DNA of 64,000 nt, taken from contig JAHBXO010000001.1 in assembly GCA_019636445.1 (NCBI GenBank), forward strand, positions 310,001-374,000, in the 5' to 3' direction. The notes beneath the pieces were generated by a model. It did no database searches. It saw only the letters and a program-made list of their open reading frames with translations, and was not told where the DNA came from. Made by a program: the position numbers and the translations under genes. The number at the start of each line of letters is the position of its first letter. Position 1 is the first letter of the stretch. The stretch comes from Gemmataceae bacterium. GTDB lineage: Bacteria > Planctomycetota > Planctomycetia > Gemmatales > Gemmataceae. Below are positions 34,879 through 43,332 of the stretch, piece after piece.

Positions 34879-35970
34879 ATGGCGGCGCGCGTGGTGTTGG
34901 CGATGAGCGGCGGGGTGGACAGCTCCGCGTCGGCGGTCCTGCTGAAGCGGCAGGGCTACGACGTGCTCGGGCTGTTCATGCGCACCGGCACGCACACCGA
35001 CGAACAGGATGCCCGCCGCGACAACAAGAAAGGCTGCTGCTCTGCCATCGACGCCGGGGATGCCCGCCGCGTCGCGGACCGGTTGGACATTCCGTTCTAC
35101 GCGCTCGATTTCGAATACGAGTTCAATCAGATCATCGACTACTTCGCGGACGAATACCTGAAGGGCCGGACGCCGAACCCGTGCGTGGTGTGCAACAACT
35201 GGCTGAAATTCGGCCAGCTCTGGCAGTTCGGGAAGAAGCTTGGCGCGGACTTCATCGCGACCGGCCACTACGCGCAGGTGGTGAAGGGGCCGGACGGGCG
35301 CAACCAGCTGCACAAGGGCACCGACCCGGACAAGGACCAGAGCTACGTGCTGCACGGCATCAAGCGGGAAGTCCTCGATCACTTGATTTTCCCGGTGGGA
35401 GGCTATTTGAAGCCGCAGATTCGGGAGATCGCGGCCGAGGCCGGGTTGGCGGGCGTGGCGACGAAGCCGGACAGCGTGGAGATCTGCTTCGTGCCGAGCG
35501 GGAACCATGTGGACGTGGTGCGTGGCCGGCGGCCAAACGCGAACAAGGTCGGCGCGATCGTGGCATCGGATGGCACGGTGCTGGGCGAACACGACGGCAT
35601 CGACCGGTTCACCGTCGGCCAGCGCAAGGGCCTCGGCGTCGGCGGCGGGGGGACGAAGCGATTCGTACTGGAGTTGGTGCCGGAATCGAATACCGTCGTC
35701 GTCGGCGACGAATCGGAATTGCTGTCGGACGGCCTCGTCGCGTCCCGCATCAACTGGCTGATCGATCCGCCGACGGAGCCGATCGCAACGACAACGAAGA
35801 TCCGATACCGGCATGCGGGCAGCCCCGCGACGGTGACGGCGACGCCCGACGGCGGCGCGATCGTGCGCTTCGACGAACCGCAATCCGCCGTGACGCCGGG
35901 GCAGGCGGTCACCTTCTACGATGGCCCCCGCGTGCTGGGCGGCGGATGGATCGAACAGCCGATCGCCTGA
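34879..35970 (+). CDS. mnmA: tRNA-specific 2-thiouridylase MnmA
   Basis: 363 residues. The enzyme thiolates U34 of tRNA Lys, Glu and Gln. The PP-loop SGGVDSS (10-16) binds ATP; Cys102 in NPCVVCN and Cys203 in VEICFV are the two catalytic cysteines. GHYAQVV, DPDKDQSYVL and FTVGQRKGLGVGG are further family motifs. The C-terminal beta-barrel ends normally. Between residues 38 and 58 (THTDEQDARRDNKKGCCSA) is a short extension seen in related enzymes. Ribosome binding site CGGAGGATG lies just upstream. Confidence 0.96.
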   Translation: MAARVVLAMSGGVDSSASAVLLKRQGYDVLGLFMRTGTHTDEQDARRDNKKGCCSAIDAGDARRVADRLDIPFYALDFEYEFNQIIDYFADEYLKGRTPNPCVVCNNWLKFGQLWQFGKKLGADFIATGHYAQVVKGPDGRNQLHKGTDPDKDQSYVLHGIKREVLDHLIFPVGGYLKPQIREIAAEAGLAGVATKPDSVEICFVPSGNHVDVVRGRRPNANKVGAIVASDGTVLGEHDGIDRFTVGQRKGLGVGGGGTKRFVLELVPESNTVVVGDESELLSDGLVASRINWLIDPPTEPIATTTKIRYRHAGSPATVTATPDGGAIVRFDEPQSAVTPGQAVTFYDGPRVLGGGWIEQPIA

Positions 35971-36035
35971 GTTCCGCTTGACCGATCGCGCGAAATCCAT
36001 CACGTTATGGCGTCGTCGGACACGGAGGTCCCGCC

Positions 36036-37247
36036 ATGCGCCGCTTGTTTCCATTCGTTCTGCCCGTCCTGGCACTGCCCGCGTTCGCGCAGGAGCCGCC
36101 GGCGCTGCTGCCGCCGAGCATCACCGGGGCGACCGCACCGGCACCGGTAATTCCCGCCGCCGCGAGCGTGGCGAAGCCGCCGGCGATCCAACGCTTTCAG
36201 AATCTCAAGAATCTGCCGCCCGAAACGGCCAGCGCCGTCCTCGGTCTGCGCGCCGGGGCCGACTGGCTCGCCCAGCGGCAGCAGCCGCACGGGCGCTTTC
36301 TGTTTGGCGTCAATCCCGCGCTGCGCGCGCCGCTCGAGGGCGACAGCGATTTCCGGCAGGCGCTCGCGACGTGGTCCGTCTGCCAGGCGGCCGCGTTCAC
36401 CGGCGACGAAAAGCTGGCGGCAAGCGGCGCCCAGTCGGTTCTGGGCTTGCTGACGCAAACGAAGGAACCGCAAGGCCCGCAAGCCATCGGCTTCGCCGCG
36501 GCGCTCGCGCTGGCGATCCAGGCGCTGCCGGCGGCCGACGCCCGGCTCCGCGCCGAGGCGGACCGGCTGACGGGGTACCTGGCCGGGCAGCTCCGGGCCA
36601 ACGGTTCGTTTGCGATCGACGCGACCGATGCCGAGAGCCTGCACGCCGTCCCCGGTCTGGCATTGCAGGCGATGGCGCAAGCGAACGCGCCGGCCGATGC
36701 GATGAACCGCGCGCTGGCGTATTACCGGACGAAGTTCAAGGAATCGCCGCACGCCGTCGCGGCCGGCACGCTGATCCCCGCGGCGGTCGAGTTCGTGCTG
36801 CGTACGAAGGACGCGAATGCGGCGGCCTTCGCCTTCGAAATGGCCGACTGGCTCTGCAATGCGCAATACGGCAAACTGGACGCGAAGCAGATCCTCTGGG
36901 CCGGCGGGTTTCGCACGGACTCCGGCAGTCTGCCGAAAGAGCCGGGCTATGAATCGGCGCACGCGGCGCGCGGGCTGGCGGCGGCGTGCCAGCTCATCCG
37001 TCAGGCCGTGCCCGATCTCCAACGCTATCCGAAATACCGGACGGCGACCGTGGACGCCCTGGGCTTCGTTCGCGGTTTGCAATACACACTGGAAAGCACC
37101 ACTCACTTTTCCGCCGATTTCCGCGCACAATACCTGTTGGGCGGATGCCGAACCGCCCTGACCGACGGGAATCTCCGCATCGATGCCACGGGCCTGTCCG
37201 CCCTCGCCTTCCAGCGGTTTCTGGAAAGCGGCGCCGACCAGCCCTAA
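36036..37247 (+). CDS. Exported alpha/alpha-toroid-like hypothetical protein
   Basis: A 403-residue protein with a clean signal peptide (about 1-19, LALPAFAQ) and a Pro/Ala-rich linker. From about residue 68 come repeats of helical hairpins (GLRAGADWLAQRQQPHGRFLFG..., FRQALATWSVCQAAAFTGDE..., GLAAACQLIRQAVPD). The pattern recalls prenyltransferase/squalene cyclase toroids, similar in style to the protein at 18713, but catalytic motifs are absent. No operon partner; function unknown. Confidence 0.75.
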   Translation: MRRLFPFVLPVLALPAFAQEPPALLPPSITGATAPAPVIPAAASVAKPPAIQRFQNLKNLPPETASAVLGLRAGADWLAQRQQPHGRFLFGVNPALRAPLEGDSDFRQALATWSVCQAAAFTGDEKLAASGAQSVLGLLTQTKEPQGPQAIGFAAALALAIQALPAADARLRAEADRLTGYLAGQLRANGSFAIDATDAESLHAVPGLALQAMAQANAPADAMNRALAYYRTKFKESPHAVAAGTLIPAAVEFVLRTKDANAAAFAFEMADWLCNAQYGKLDAKQILWAGGFRTDSGSLPKEPGYESAHAARGLAAACQLIRQAVPDLQRYPKYRTATVDALGFVRGLQYTLESTTHFSADFRAQYLLGGCRTALTDGNLRIDATGLSALAFQRFLESGADQP

Positions 37248-37377
37248 TGCGGTGCAGGAAAAACCCCGACCGTTTACTATAATGTAAGGGCCGGTTCATT
37301 CCTCATTCCCGTCCGAATTCCGCGGTCCGAATTCGCCCATGCACCATCCCCTGCCCCGGCCGAAGTGCAAATCCCTG

Positions 37378-38370
37378 ATGGGAATCCGCATCGCCGGAAC
37401 GGGCAAGTACCTGCCGGAAGTCGTCGTCACCAACGCCGATCTGTTCGACCGCCTGAATTTCGCCGCGCGCGGCTACAACGCCGAATGGATCGAGCAGCGC
37501 ACCGGCATCCAGGAGCGCCGGCACTGTCGGCCCGGACAGGCCACGTCCGACCTCTGCGTCGAAGCGGCTAACGATTGCTTCGCCAAGACCGGCTACGGCC
37601 CGAAGGACATCGACCTCCTCGTCCTCGGCACCTTCTCGCCGGACATGACCTTTCCCTCCACCGCGGCGATGGTGCAGGACCGGCTGAAGATCTCCGCGCC
37701 GGCGATCGAAGTCGAAGCCGCCTGCGCCGGCTTCGTCTACGCGCTGGTGACGGCGGCGGCGTATGTCGCCAGCGGCGCCAGCGACCGCGCGCTCGTCATC
37801 GGCGGCGACGCCAACTCGCGCATCGTGAACCCGACCGACCCGAAGATCTTTCCGCTTTTCGGCGACGGCGCGGGCGCGGTCATCCTCGAGAAAGGGGAAC
37901 CGCACCAGGGAATCCTTGCCTACAGCATGGGGGCCGACGGCAGCGGCGGCGGCATGCTCTGCCGGCCCGCCGGCGGTAGCGCGATCGAACTCACGCCCGA
38001 GGTCCTCGCCGCCGGCAAACACTACATGCACATGGACGGCCAGGGGGTCTACCGCTGGGCCGTCGAGATCCTCCGCGACACCGTCCACGACGTGCTCGCC
38101 GCGGCGAAGAAGACCACCGACGACCTCGCCCTCATCATCCCGCACCAGGCGAACATCCGCATCATCGAGCAGTCGCTCAACAAGTTCCTGAAGATTCCGC
38201 ACGAGAAGGTCTTCAACAACATGGACCGGTACGGCAACACGTCGGCCGGGTCCATCCCCATCGCGCTCGACGAGGCGCTCGCCGCCGGCAAGCTGAATCG
38301 CGGCGAACTGCTGCTCGTCAGCGGATTCGGCGCGGGCCTCGCCTGGGGTACCGCCCTCGTACGCTGGTAG
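37378..38370 (+). CDS. fabH: Beta-ketoacyl-ACP synthase III
   Basis: Initiates fatty acid synthesis by condensing acyl-CoA with malonyl-ACP; 330 residues from the chosen start. The triad can be placed: Cys116 in EAACAGFVYAL, His256 in IIPHQANIRI and Asn287 in YGNTSAGSIPIAL. The opening MGIRIAGTGKYLPEVVVTN aligns with the usual FabH start, so the ATG at 37378 is preferred to 37339. A TATAAT hexamer at 37278-37283 may be the -10 element. Other fatty-acid genes are not adjacent, so a role in a side pathway is possible. Confidence 0.93.
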   Translation: MGIRIAGTGKYLPEVVVTNADLFDRLNFAARGYNAEWIEQRTGIQERRHCRPGQATSDLCVEAANDCFAKTGYGPKDIDLLVLGTFSPDMTFPSTAAMVQDRLKISAPAIEVEAACAGFVYALVTAAAYVASGASDRALVIGGDANSRIVNPTDPKIFPLFGDGAGAVILEKGEPHQGILAYSMGADGSGGGMLCRPAGGSAIELTPEVLAAGKHYMHMDGQGVYRWAVEILRDTVHDVLAAAKKTTDDLALIIPHQANIRIIEQSLNKFLKIPHEKVFNNMDRYGNTSAGSIPIALDEALAAGKLNRGELLLVSGFGAGLAWGTALVRW

Positions 38371-38388
38371 CCCCGTCAGGAGGACGAC

Positions 38389-38601
38389 ATGGCCGAACAC
38401 CGACCGCTCCCGCCGGACGACGGCGACCCGTGGACGATCCCGCTGCACGGCGCGGTCGTGCCGCTTCCGCCGACCGCCGATGTGCCCGCGCCCGCCCCCG
38501 TCGCCGCCGCGCCGGACGGCGACGCGATCCTCGGGTTCCCGGGTGCCGACGACGTGCCATCGGACGTCGGCTTCCACCCCCGCCTGCGCCGCTCGGCGTA
38601 A
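38389..38601 (+). CDS. Small Pro/Ala-rich hypothetical protein
   Basis: A 70-residue acidic protein (MAEHRPLPPDDGDPWTIPLH...) preceded by an excellent ribosome binding site, CAGGAGG, six bases before the ATG, and 18 bases after the fabH stop, so probably translated from the fabH transcript. Mostly Pro/Ala; probably disordered. No family recognised. Confidence 0.6.
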   Translation: MAEHRPLPPDDGDPWTIPLHGAVVPLPPTADVPAPAPVAAAPDGDAILGFPGADDVPSDVGFHPRLRRSA

Positions 38602-38610
38602 TGCGGTGAT

Positions 38611-38703
38611 TTCACCGCAGAAATCGCAGAGGACGAGAAAATGATCCGATTGAAAACAGTCTTTGGGCTTTCCCTCTGCGTTCTCTGCGTTCTCTGCGGT
38701 GAA
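38611..38703. repeat. Inverted repeat of the CGCAGAG family, overlapping a gene start
   Basis: Left arm about 38611-38640 (TTCACCGCAGAAATCGCAGA...) and right arm about 38671-38703 (...TCTGCGTTCTCTGCGGTGAA). The ATG of the following gene lies in the loop, and the right arm encodes part of its signal peptide (SLCVLCVLCGE). Confidence 0.75.
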
Positions 38704-40221
38704 CTCGTTTCCGCTCCGCCGACGCTCACGTCGCTCTTCCCGGCCGGCGGGGCGGTCGGGCAAACCGTCGAATTCACCGCGTCCGGGTCGTTCGACAAAT
38801 GGCCGGTCACCGCATGGGCGAGCGATCCGAACGTCGCGCTGACACCCGGCAAGGACAAGGGGAAGTTCACGGCGACGATCGCACCGGGCGCGAAGCCCGG
38901 CCCGGTCTGGATTCGCCTGCACGACGCGAGCGGCGCCAGCCCGTTGCGGCCGTTCGTGCTCGGTGTGCTGCCGGAGATCGCGGAAGCGGAGCCGAACGAC
39001 GATGTCGCCAAGGCGCAGACGGTCGAACGCTCCTGTGTCGTCAACGGCAAGCTCGGCCGCTCCGGCGACGTCGACGTCTTCGCCATCCAGCTCGCCAAGG
39101 GGCAGACCCTCGTCGCGTCCCTGCTCGCGAACCACGTCCTCCGTTCGCCGATGGACGCGGTGTTGCAAGTCGTCTCGCCCGACGGCTTCGTCCTCGACCA
39201 GAACCACGATCACCGCGGCCTCGACCCGCAACTCGCGTTCACCGCGCCGAAGGACGGCGCGTACCGCGTCCGCATCTTCGCGTTCCCCTCGCAACCGGAC
39301 AGCAGCATCCGCCACTTCGGCTCCGATCTGTGCGTGTATCGACTGACGCTGTCGACGGCGGGCTACGAGGACATTCCGATTCCGCTGGCAATCCAGAACG
39401 GGTCGGGCGCGAAGCCGAAGGCCACCGGCTGGAACCTCGCGATCGCGCCGATCGTGCCGAGTGCCGTCGCCGTGCGCGAGGAGGCGTTCGCGTGCCACGA
39501 CTTCACGGCCGCGAAGCCGACGACGGCGCTGGTGCCGCCGTTCGCCGTCACCGGTCGCATCGCCGAGCCGGGGGCGGTGAACGCGATCCCGGTGAAGCTG
39601 ACGAAGAGCAAGCCGATCGCGGTGCAGATCGAGAGCCGGGCGCTGGAACTGCCGCTGACGCCGGTGCTGCGATTGCTGGACGAATCGGGAGCCGTGCTAG
39701 CACGGGCCGAGCCGGCGCGGCCGAACGCCGATTGCGAATTGAACTACGCGCCGACGAAGGATCAGACTGCGACGCTCGAAGTGCGCGACCTGTACCGCGC
39801 CGGCGGCGAACGCTTCATCTACCGCGTGCGCGTCGTGCATCCCGAACCCGACGCCGATCTGACGGTCGCGGCCGACCGCTTCGCGCTCGCGCCGGGCACG
39901 CCGTTGGAGATTCCTGTGACGGTCGCGCGCAAGGCCGGCTTCAAGGGCGTGCTGGAATTGAAGGCCGAGGGGCTGCCGCCGGACGTGACGGCGACGAGCG
40001 TGCCGGGCAAGGACGACAAGACGCTGACACTGAAACTGTCGACGGAGGCGAAGGCGATCTCGAAGCCGTTCCGCATCGTCGCCGTCGCCAAAGACAACGC
40101 CGCGTTCACGCGACCCGTCCGCGCCGCGCTCGCCGAATTCGAGACCACCACGAGCGACCTCTGGCTGACCGTCGGCAGCGATGCCAAAGTCGCCCCTCCG
40201 ACGCCGAAGAAGAAAAAGTGA
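38641..40221 (+). CDS. Exported protein with PPC-like beta-sandwich domains; signal peptide from a repeat
   Basis: 526 residues. The signal peptide MIRLKTVFGLSLCVLCVLCG is encoded by one arm of a dispersed palindrome. An N-terminal Ig-like domain follows (about 26-110, LTSLFPAGGAVGQTVEFTASG), then a pre-peptidase C-terminal-like domain (about 115-230: EAEPNDDVAKAQTVE, GDVDVFAIQLAKGQTLVASL and DGAYRVRIFA), and two further sandwich domains. Closely similar in layout to the protein at 62023-64000. Presumably periplasmic or outer surface. Catalytic residues are not evident; probably binding or structural. Confidence 0.85.
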   Translation: MIRLKTVFGLSLCVLCVLCGELVSAPPTLTSLFPAGGAVGQTVEFTASGSFDKWPVTAWASDPNVALTPGKDKGKFTATIAPGAKPGPVWIRLHDASGASPLRPFVLGVLPEIAEAEPNDDVAKAQTVERSCVVNGKLGRSGDVDVFAIQLAKGQTLVASLLANHVLRSPMDAVLQVVSPDGFVLDQNHDHRGLDPQLAFTAPKDGAYRVRIFAFPSQPDSSIRHFGSDLCVYRLTLSTAGYEDIPIPLAIQNGSGAKPKATGWNLAIAPIVPSAVAVREEAFACHDFTAAKPTTALVPPFAVTGRIAEPGAVNAIPVKLTKSKPIAVQIESRALELPLTPVLRLLDESGAVLARAEPARPNADCELNYAPTKDQTATLEVRDLYRAGGERFIYRVRVVHPEPDADLTVAADRFALAPGTPLEIPVTVARKAGFKGVLELKAEGLPPDVTATSVPGKDDKTLTLKLSTEAKAISKPFRIVAVAKDNAAFTRPVRAALAEFETTTSDLWLTVGSDAKVAPPTPKKKK

Positions 40222-40245
40222 CGACGGCGACATAGAACGATCCGC

Positions 40246-40698
40246 ATGACACCGACGACGGAAATCCCACAGCTCCTGGAACGCGCGCTCGCGGAAGCCC
40301 AGGCCGGCACGCGCGAACTCGTCGAGCGGTACTCCCTCGCGAACTTCCCCGCCTACGAACTCGACCTGCCAAACGCCCGCCTCGGCTTCGCCGACGGCGA
40401 CAAACGCCTGTACGTTCCGATCCAGGTGCTCGGCATCCACCACGCCGACGCGAACGAGTGGCAATGGGCGTGGGACGATGCCGCGGTGCCGGACCGCCTG
40501 ACGCGCAGTGCCCGCGAAGCGCTCGCCTGGGGCCGCTTGAACGGCATCGCCCCGCTCCTGAACCCACGCTTATCCGCCAACCCCGACGACTGCTGGCGCT
40601 TCGCCGCCTTCGCCGCCCGCCTGACCGGCTGGCCCGCGCTCTACTTGGTACCCACCCTCGGCCGCACGACCTACCTCGCCTTCGGAATCCCCGCATGA
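40246..40698 (+). CDS. DUF6882-like protein
   Basis: 150 residues. Blocks such as VQVLGIHHADANEWQWAWDD and LTRSAREALAWGRLNGI resemble DUF6882 proteins, small cytoplasmic proteins of unknown role. No signal peptide. The stop overlaps the start of the dehydratase gene (ATGA), which implies translational coupling. Confidence 0.7.
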   Translation: MTPTTEIPQLLERALAEAQAGTRELVERYSLANFPAYELDLPNARLGFADGDKRLYVPIQVLGIHHADANEWQWAWDDAAVPDRLTRSAREALAWGRLNGIAPLLNPRLSANPDDCWRFAAFAARLTGWPALYLVPTLGRTTYLAFGIPA

Positions 40699-41651
40699 CC
40701 GCCTACGCCGCCACGCTCGACGACATCCGCGCCGCCGCCGAACGGATCCGCCCCTTCGTCCACCGCACGCCGATCATGACCTGCGCGACGATCGACCGGC
40801 TCGCGGGGCGCTCCATCGTCTTCAAGTGCGAACACCTGCAACGGACCGGCGCGTTCAAGTACCGCGGCGCGACCAATGCCGTGCTGAAGCTCGGCCCCCT
40901 AGCCGATAAGGGCGTGGTCACGCATTCGAGCGGGAACCACGGGCAGGCGCTGGCGCTGGCGGCGAAGGTGCGCGGCGTGCCGGCGCACATCGTCATGCCC
41001 GCGAACGCGTCCGAAGTGAAGAAGGCCGCCATCCTCGGCTATGGCGGCATCGTGCACGTCAGCGGCCCGTCGCTCGCCGAGCGCGAGGCGATGACCGCGC
41101 AGATCGTGGCCGAGACCGGCGGACAATCGGTGCCCCCGTTCGACCACCCCGACGTGATCGCCGGCCAGGGCACCGCCTGCCTCGAACTGCTGGAAGACGC
41201 GCCGGACCTCGACGCCGTCATCGCGCCGATCGGCGGCGGCGGCCTGCTCGCCGGCTGGTGCCTGACCGCGAAGGGGATCAATCCCGCGATCCGCGTCTTC
41301 GGTGCCGAGCCGATTCAAGCGAGCGCCGCCGCGCAGTCGAAAGCCGCCGGCATGATGGTCCGCATTCCCACGCCCAACAGCATCGCCGATGGTCTGCTCG
41401 CGAACCACCTCGGCCAACACACCTGGCCCGTCATCCGCGATTCCGTCGAGAAGGTCTTCACCGTCAGCGAAGACCAGATCCGCACGGCGATGCGGCTCGT
41501 CTGGGAACGCATGAAGCAGTGCATCGAGCCGAGCGCCGCCGTCGGCGTCGCCGTCATCCTCTCCGACGAGTTCAAGGCCCTCGCGAACGTCCGCAAGGTC
41601 GGCGTCATCCTCTGCGGCGGCAACGTGAACCTCGACAAGCTGTATTGGTAG
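40695..41651 (+). CDS. PLP-dependent threonine/serine dehydratase
   Basis: A 318-residue fold type II enzyme. GAFKYRGATNAVL carries the PLP-binding Lys (about residue 54), SSGNHGQALALAA binds the phosphate, and PIGGGGLLAGWCL is the Gly-rich PLP phosphate loop. There is no C-terminal ACT domain, so it resembles catabolic or biodegradative dehydratases and serine racemases rather than IlvA. It starts at 40695, four bases inside the previous gene. It is followed within 10 bases by an amidase gene and then a deacylase gene, suggesting an amino-acid catabolic unit. Confidence 0.92.
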   Translation: MTAYAATLDDIRAAAERIRPFVHRTPIMTCATIDRLAGRSIVFKCEHLQRTGAFKYRGATNAVLKLGPLADKGVVTHSSGNHGQALALAAKVRGVPAHIVMPANASEVKKAAILGYGGIVHVSGPSLAEREAMTAQIVAETGGQSVPPFDHPDVIAGQGTACLELLEDAPDLDAVIAPIGGGGLLAGWCLTAKGINPAIRVFGAEPIQASAAAQSKAAGMMVRIPTPNSIADGLLANHLGQHTWPVIRDSVEKVFTVSEDQIRTAMRLVWERMKQCIEPSAAVGVAVILSDEFKALANVRKVGVILCGGNVNLDKLYW

Positions 41652-41660
41652 GGGGAAGTC

Positions 41661-43307
41661 ATGCCGAATCGTCGCGAGCTGTTTGCCGCCGTCGCCGGGC
41701 TTGGTGTCGGCGGGGCCGTGTTCCAGCGCGCCGTCGTCGCATCGGCGCAGGAGGCGGCGAAGAAGCCGACGGGGGTGACGGCGGAGATGGTGAAGCACGC
41801 CGAGTGGATCGCCGGCATCGAACTCACGGACGCCGAACGGACCCGCGTGGCGGTTACGCTCGCGCGCACGCTGGCCGGCATGAAACGCTCCGAGGCGATC
41901 GCGCTCGGCAACGACACGCTGCCCGCGATCCAGTTCAACCCCGCGCCCGGCCTACCGCCCCACGCGGGACCGACCGGCACCGTGACGGCCCCGGCCGGCG
42001 AGGCGAAGAAGCCGGAATCCCCCGACGATCTCGCCTTCGCCCCGCTCACGACGCTGCAAAAACTCCTCAAATCCAAAGCGATCTCCTCCGTTGAACTGAC
42101 CAAGCTCTACCTCGAACGGCTCAAGAAATACGATCCGCTCCTCAAGTGCGTCGTGACGTTCACGGACGAACTCGCGCTGAAGCAGGCCGAGGCGGCCGAC
42201 AAGGAGATCGCGGCCGGGAAATGGCGCGGCCCGCTCCACGGCATCCCGTGGGGGGCGAAGGACCTCATCGCCTACCCCGGCTACAAGACGACGTGGGGCG
42301 CCGCCCACTTCAAGGACCAGACGCTCGACGCGAAGGCGACCGTGGCGAAGAAGCTCGAAGACGCCGGCGCCGTCATGGCGGCCAAGACCACGCTCGGCGC
42401 GCTCGCGCTCGGCGACCAGTGGTTCGGCGGCATGACGCGCAACCCCTGGAACCCGAAGCAAGGCTCCAGCGGCTCGTCCGCCGGCAGTGCCAGCGCCGTC
42501 GCCGCCGGCCTCGTCGGCTTCGCCATCGGCAGCGAGACCCTCGGCAGCATTGTCTCCCCCAGCACGCGCTGCGGCGTCACGGGGCTGCGACCGACCTTCG
42601 GCCGCGTCAGCCGCGCCGGCTGCATGGCGCTCTCGTGGACGATGGACAAGCTCGGCCCGATGGCGCGCTCCGTCGAGGACTGCGCGCTGGTCTTCGGCGC
42701 GATCCACGGCGCGGACCCCGCCGACCCGACGAGCGTGAGCCGGCCGTTCGAGTGGCCGGGGAAGAAGCCGATCAAGGAGATCCGCGTCGGCGTCTTCAAC
42801 GAGACGCCCCAAGAGGTATTGAAAACATTGGACGGCCTCGGCGTGAAGATCGTGCCGATGACGCTGCCGAACGAGGCCTACGCCAGCACGATCAGCAACG
42901 TCATCCTTGATTGCGAGTGCGCGGCGGCGTTCGACGAGATCACCCGCGCCGGCGTCGGCGAGGAGGGCCACGGTCCGTTCTGGGCGAACACCTTCCGTTC
43001 CTACCGGTTCGTCTCGGCGGTCGATTACATCAAAGCCAACCGCCTGCGCACGAAGCTGATGCAGGCGATGGCGAAGGCGATGGAGGAAGTCGATGTGTAC
43101 GTCGGCGGCAACGACCTGGTGCTGACGAACCTGACCGGTCACCCAACGGTGTGTATGCCGAACGGCTTCACGAAGCTCGGCGACGCGAAGGTGCCAACGG
43201 CGATCACGTTCACGGGAAAGCTGTACGGCGAAACGGAACTTCTCACGCTGGCGAAGGCCTATCAGGACGCCACCGGCTACCACACGGAACGTCCGCCGCT
43301 CGCGTAA
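41661..43307 (+). CDS. Amidase (amidase signature family), exported
   Basis: 548 residues with a twin-arginine-like signal (MPNRRELFAAVAGLGVGGAV). The Ser-cisSer-Lys triad is visible: Lys in GIPWGAKDLIAY, cis-Ser and nucleophile Ser in GSSGSSAGSASA and ETLGSIVSPSTRCG. The Gly/Ser-rich signature is intact. An N-terminal extra domain of about 120 residues precedes the fold. Substrate unknown; it could release ammonia from amides in the periplasm. Middle gene of dehydratase-amidase-deacylase. Confidence 0.93.
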   Translation: MPNRRELFAAVAGLGVGGAVFQRAVVASAQEAAKKPTGVTAEMVKHAEWIAGIELTDAERTRVAVTLARTLAGMKRSEAIALGNDTLPAIQFNPAPGLPPHAGPTGTVTAPAGEAKKPESPDDLAFAPLTTLQKLLKSKAISSVELTKLYLERLKKYDPLLKCVVTFTDELALKQAEAADKEIAAGKWRGPLHGIPWGAKDLIAYPGYKTTWGAAHFKDQTLDAKATVAKKLEDAGAVMAAKTTLGALALGDQWFGGMTRNPWNPKQGSSGSSAGSASAVAAGLVGFAIGSETLGSIVSPSTRCGVTGLRPTFGRVSRAGCMALSWTMDKLGPMARSVEDCALVFGAIHGADPADPTSVSRPFEWPGKKPIKEIRVGVFNETPQEVLKTLDGLGVKIVPMTLPNEAYASTISNVILDCECAAAFDEITRAGVGEEGHGPFWANTFRSYRFVSAVDYIKANRLRTKLMQAMAKAMEEVDVYVGGNDLVLTNLTGHPTVCMPNGFTKLGDAKVPTAITFTGKLYGETELLTLAKAYQDATGYHTERPPLA

Positions 43308-43332
43308 TCCCACCCTCACCCGGAGTCCGCCC

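Noticed and set aside
37321..37377. Upstream ATG at 37339 as the fabH start
   Set aside because: The 13 extra residues do not resemble FabH N-termini, while the ATG at 37378 matches the family start; retained only as an alternative.
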